From Polyangiaceae bacterium (GTDB lineage: Bacteria > Myxococcota > Polyangia > Polyangiales > Polyangiaceae): 9,322 bases of DNA. Below, piece after piece: positions 8,486-9,322 of this stretch. Location: contig JAICTU010000368.1 in assembly GCA_025936205.1 (NCBI GenBank), positions 1 through 9,322 of the forward strand, written 5' to 3'. The notes beneath the pieces are model-generated. The model was not told the DNA's origin. It made no database searches and saw only the letters and a program-made list of their open reading frames with translations. The position numbers and the translations under genes are program-made. Within the stretch, counting starts at the first letter, position 1. Each line of letters begins with the position of its first letter.

Positions 8486-8528
8486 GACCACAAACGACGA
8501 AAGGGCCCCAGAGGTTCTCTGGAGCCCT
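8486..8528 (-). terminator. rRNA operon terminator, middle copy
   Basis: The minus-strand RNA can form a 12-bp stem (8528-8517 with 8513-8502) closed by a 3-nt loop and followed by the same TTTCGTCGTTTGTGG tail. The stem arms nearly match the distal copy while the loop differs. Downstream on the minus strand, an 8-bp inverted repeat (TCTGGACC 8482-8489 with GGTCCAGA 8461-8468) overlaps the end of the tail, and a further 8-bp hairpin lies at 8447-8464. Confidence 0.75.
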
Positions 8529-8614
8529 GTCGAGCGGCGCCTCGCGCGCCTTCAGCAACGACGCATCCGGGCCTGGTTCGCACGCTGCGCGCCGGCGTCG
8601 GACCGCGCATTGCG

Positions 8615-8662
8615 GACCACAAAACGACGAACGGGCCCCAGTTTGTCCCTGGAGCCCGTCGT
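8615..8662 (-). terminator. rRNA operon terminator, copy nearest the 5S gene
   Basis: On the minus strand a 10-bp core stem (8658-8649 with 8641-8632, 7-nt loop) can be extended by four pairs (8662-8659 with 8630-8627) past a one-base bulge. The tail is TTCGTCGTTTTGTGG. Compared with the other two copies, an A-T pair at the base of the stem is replaced by C-G on both arms, a compensatory change. It begins about 94 nt past the 5S 3' end and is probably the first termination point. Confidence 0.75.
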
Positions 8663-8755
8663 TGGGCGCTCACTCCGCTCTGCTTTCTTTCGAACGCAGC
8701 TCGGCGGCAGCCCATTTTGCCAATCACATTGGCTGGCCATCATTTGGCAAGATAG
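8663..8755 (-). other. Region downstream of 5S with nested inverted repeats
   Basis: Between the 5S 3' end and the first terminator there are two alternative hairpins: GCCAAT / ATTGGC at 8719-8733 (3-nt loop) and TTGCCAA 8717-8723 with TTGGCAA 8744-8750. Neither has a T run after it on the minus strand, so they look more like elements for trimming the 5S precursor, or chance structure, than like terminators. Confidence 0.35.
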
Positions 8756-8871
8756 CCTGGCGACGTCCTACTCTCCCACACAGTCGCCCATGCAGTACCA
8801 TCGGCTCTGAAGAGCTTGACTTCCGAGTTCGGGATGGGATCGGGTATGGCCTCTTCGACAAAGTCGCCAGA
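8756..8871 (-). rRNA. rrf: 5S ribosomal RNA
   Basis: The minus strand shows the complete 5S gene. CTGGCGAC at its 5' end (8870-8863) pairs with GTCGCCAG at its 3' end (8764-8757) to form helix I. The conserved internal segments GATCCCATCCCGAACTCGG and GCCGATGGTACTGC, and the 3' GGGAGAGTAGG, are all present in order. The length of about 116 nt is normal. The exact ends are estimated from helix I. It follows the 23S gene in the same orientation, as in a standard rRNA operon, with no tRNA after it. Confidence 0.96.
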
Positions 8872-9022
8872 AGTTTGGGCGTCTATTTCGCACTGCGTAT
8901 CGCCGTCGTCTTTCGACTTCGGCGCTGGATTGCTCCAGCCCACGCAGCGTCTCGTAGCATAACTCGTACGCGATATCGTCGCCCGACTCCGGGCGTTACT
9001 CTCAATGTTTGCCTTAGCGGAT
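8872..9022 (-). other. 23S-5S internal transcribed spacer
   Basis: This 151-bp spacer contains no tRNA that I can recognise. It can fold into a closed multibranch structure. CTGCGT (8893-8898) pairs with ACGCAG (8942-8947). Inside it CGCCG (8901-8905) pairs with CGGCG (8920-8924), and GCTGGA (8924-8929) pairs with TCCAGC (8934-8939) around a TTGC loop; these two share base 8924. Such structures in rRNA spacers are commonly RNase processing sites. Confidence 0.7.

Positions 9023-9322
<300 letters not shown>

Larger units (their letters stand above)
8379..8662 (-). repeat. Three direct repeats of a 43-48 bp hairpin-plus-tail unit
   Basis: The units start on the plus strand at 8379, 8486 and 8615, so they are spaced 107 and 129 bp apart. 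Each reads GACCACAAA(A)CGACGA, then A(A/C)GGGCCCCAG, a variable loop and CTGGAGCCC. The 60-85 bp between the units is not obviously related. The T2-T3 spacer carries a small hairpin at 8536-8550 (GGCGC / GCGCC). The arrangement suggests ancient duplication of a terminator with selection on stem and tail. Confidence 0.85.

Noticed and set aside
8379..8662. CRISPR-like array (three repeats with unlike spacers)
   Set aside because: There are only three units, with spacers of 60-85 bp and unequal length, repeats that vary in the loop, and no cas genes. Position behind the 5S gene and strand-specific T tails fit terminators better.
7957..8727. Minus-strand ORFs (also 8109-8558) with recurring WGPFVV peptide
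   Set aside because: They are translations of the terminator repeats and the antisense of the vWA gene end. Recurrence of the peptide follows directly from the DNA repeat.
8289..8810. Second plus-strand ORF of 173 codons in another frame of the same region
   Set aside because: It is built from the same DNA repeats and overlaps the 5S gene; there is no supporting start context or family resemblance.
8872..9022. Possible tRNA in the 23S-5S spacer
   Set aside because: No acceptor stem with TTCGA-type T-loop and anticodon arm could be fitted; the pairings seen form a different multibranch fold.

Overview
The window is a GC-rich bacterial chromosomal segment made of two converging units. A five-gene plus-strand operon fills positions 1 to 8209. 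The 3' end of an rRNA operon lies on the minus strand from 9322 down to about 8379. High GC content, the 5S and 23S sequences, and the moxR / DUF58 / BatA-like / vWA gene set suggest a Myxococcota (deltaproteobacterial) type of genome. That assignment is inference and would need the full rRNA to settle.

Positions 1-1512 hold the 3' part of a gene for a membrane-anchored coiled-coil protein, open at the left edge. It has a transmembrane segment, a long charged helical region, a Gly-rich linker and a compact C-terminal domain. A 75-bp gap with two small hairpins separates it from a MoxR-family AAA+ ATPase (1588-2583). A DUF58 protein (2597-3568), a BatA-like membrane vWA protein (3568-5445) and a large membrane protein with two vWA domains flanking a glutamine-amidotransferase-like domain (5465-8209) follow with gaps of 13 nt, a 1-nt overlap and 19 nt. 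This is the known MoxR / vWA partnership: a soluble ATPase, proposed to act as a chaperone-like remodeller, paired with vWA proteins that carry metal (MIDAS) sites, most of them in the membrane. Between them the three vWA-type proteins carry four MIDAS sites with all signature residues present. The cellular substrate is not known from the sequence.

Positions 8210-8755 contain no convincing gene. They hold three related hairpins whose geometry fits minus-strand intrinsic terminators. They sit in series downstream of the 5S gene and share a conserved tail after each stem, and a base-pair covariation supports the RNA structure. The 5S rRNA gene (about 8756-8871), a structured 23S-5S spacer (8872-9022) and about 300 nt of the 23S rRNA 3' end (9023-9322, including the sarcin-ricin loop) complete the window. 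Transcription of the two units converges on the terminator cluster. No convincing plus-strand terminator is visible for the vWA operon.

Most of this is a recognisable, conserved arrangement. The least ordinary elements are the triplicated rRNA terminator and the double-vWA / GATase-like protein.
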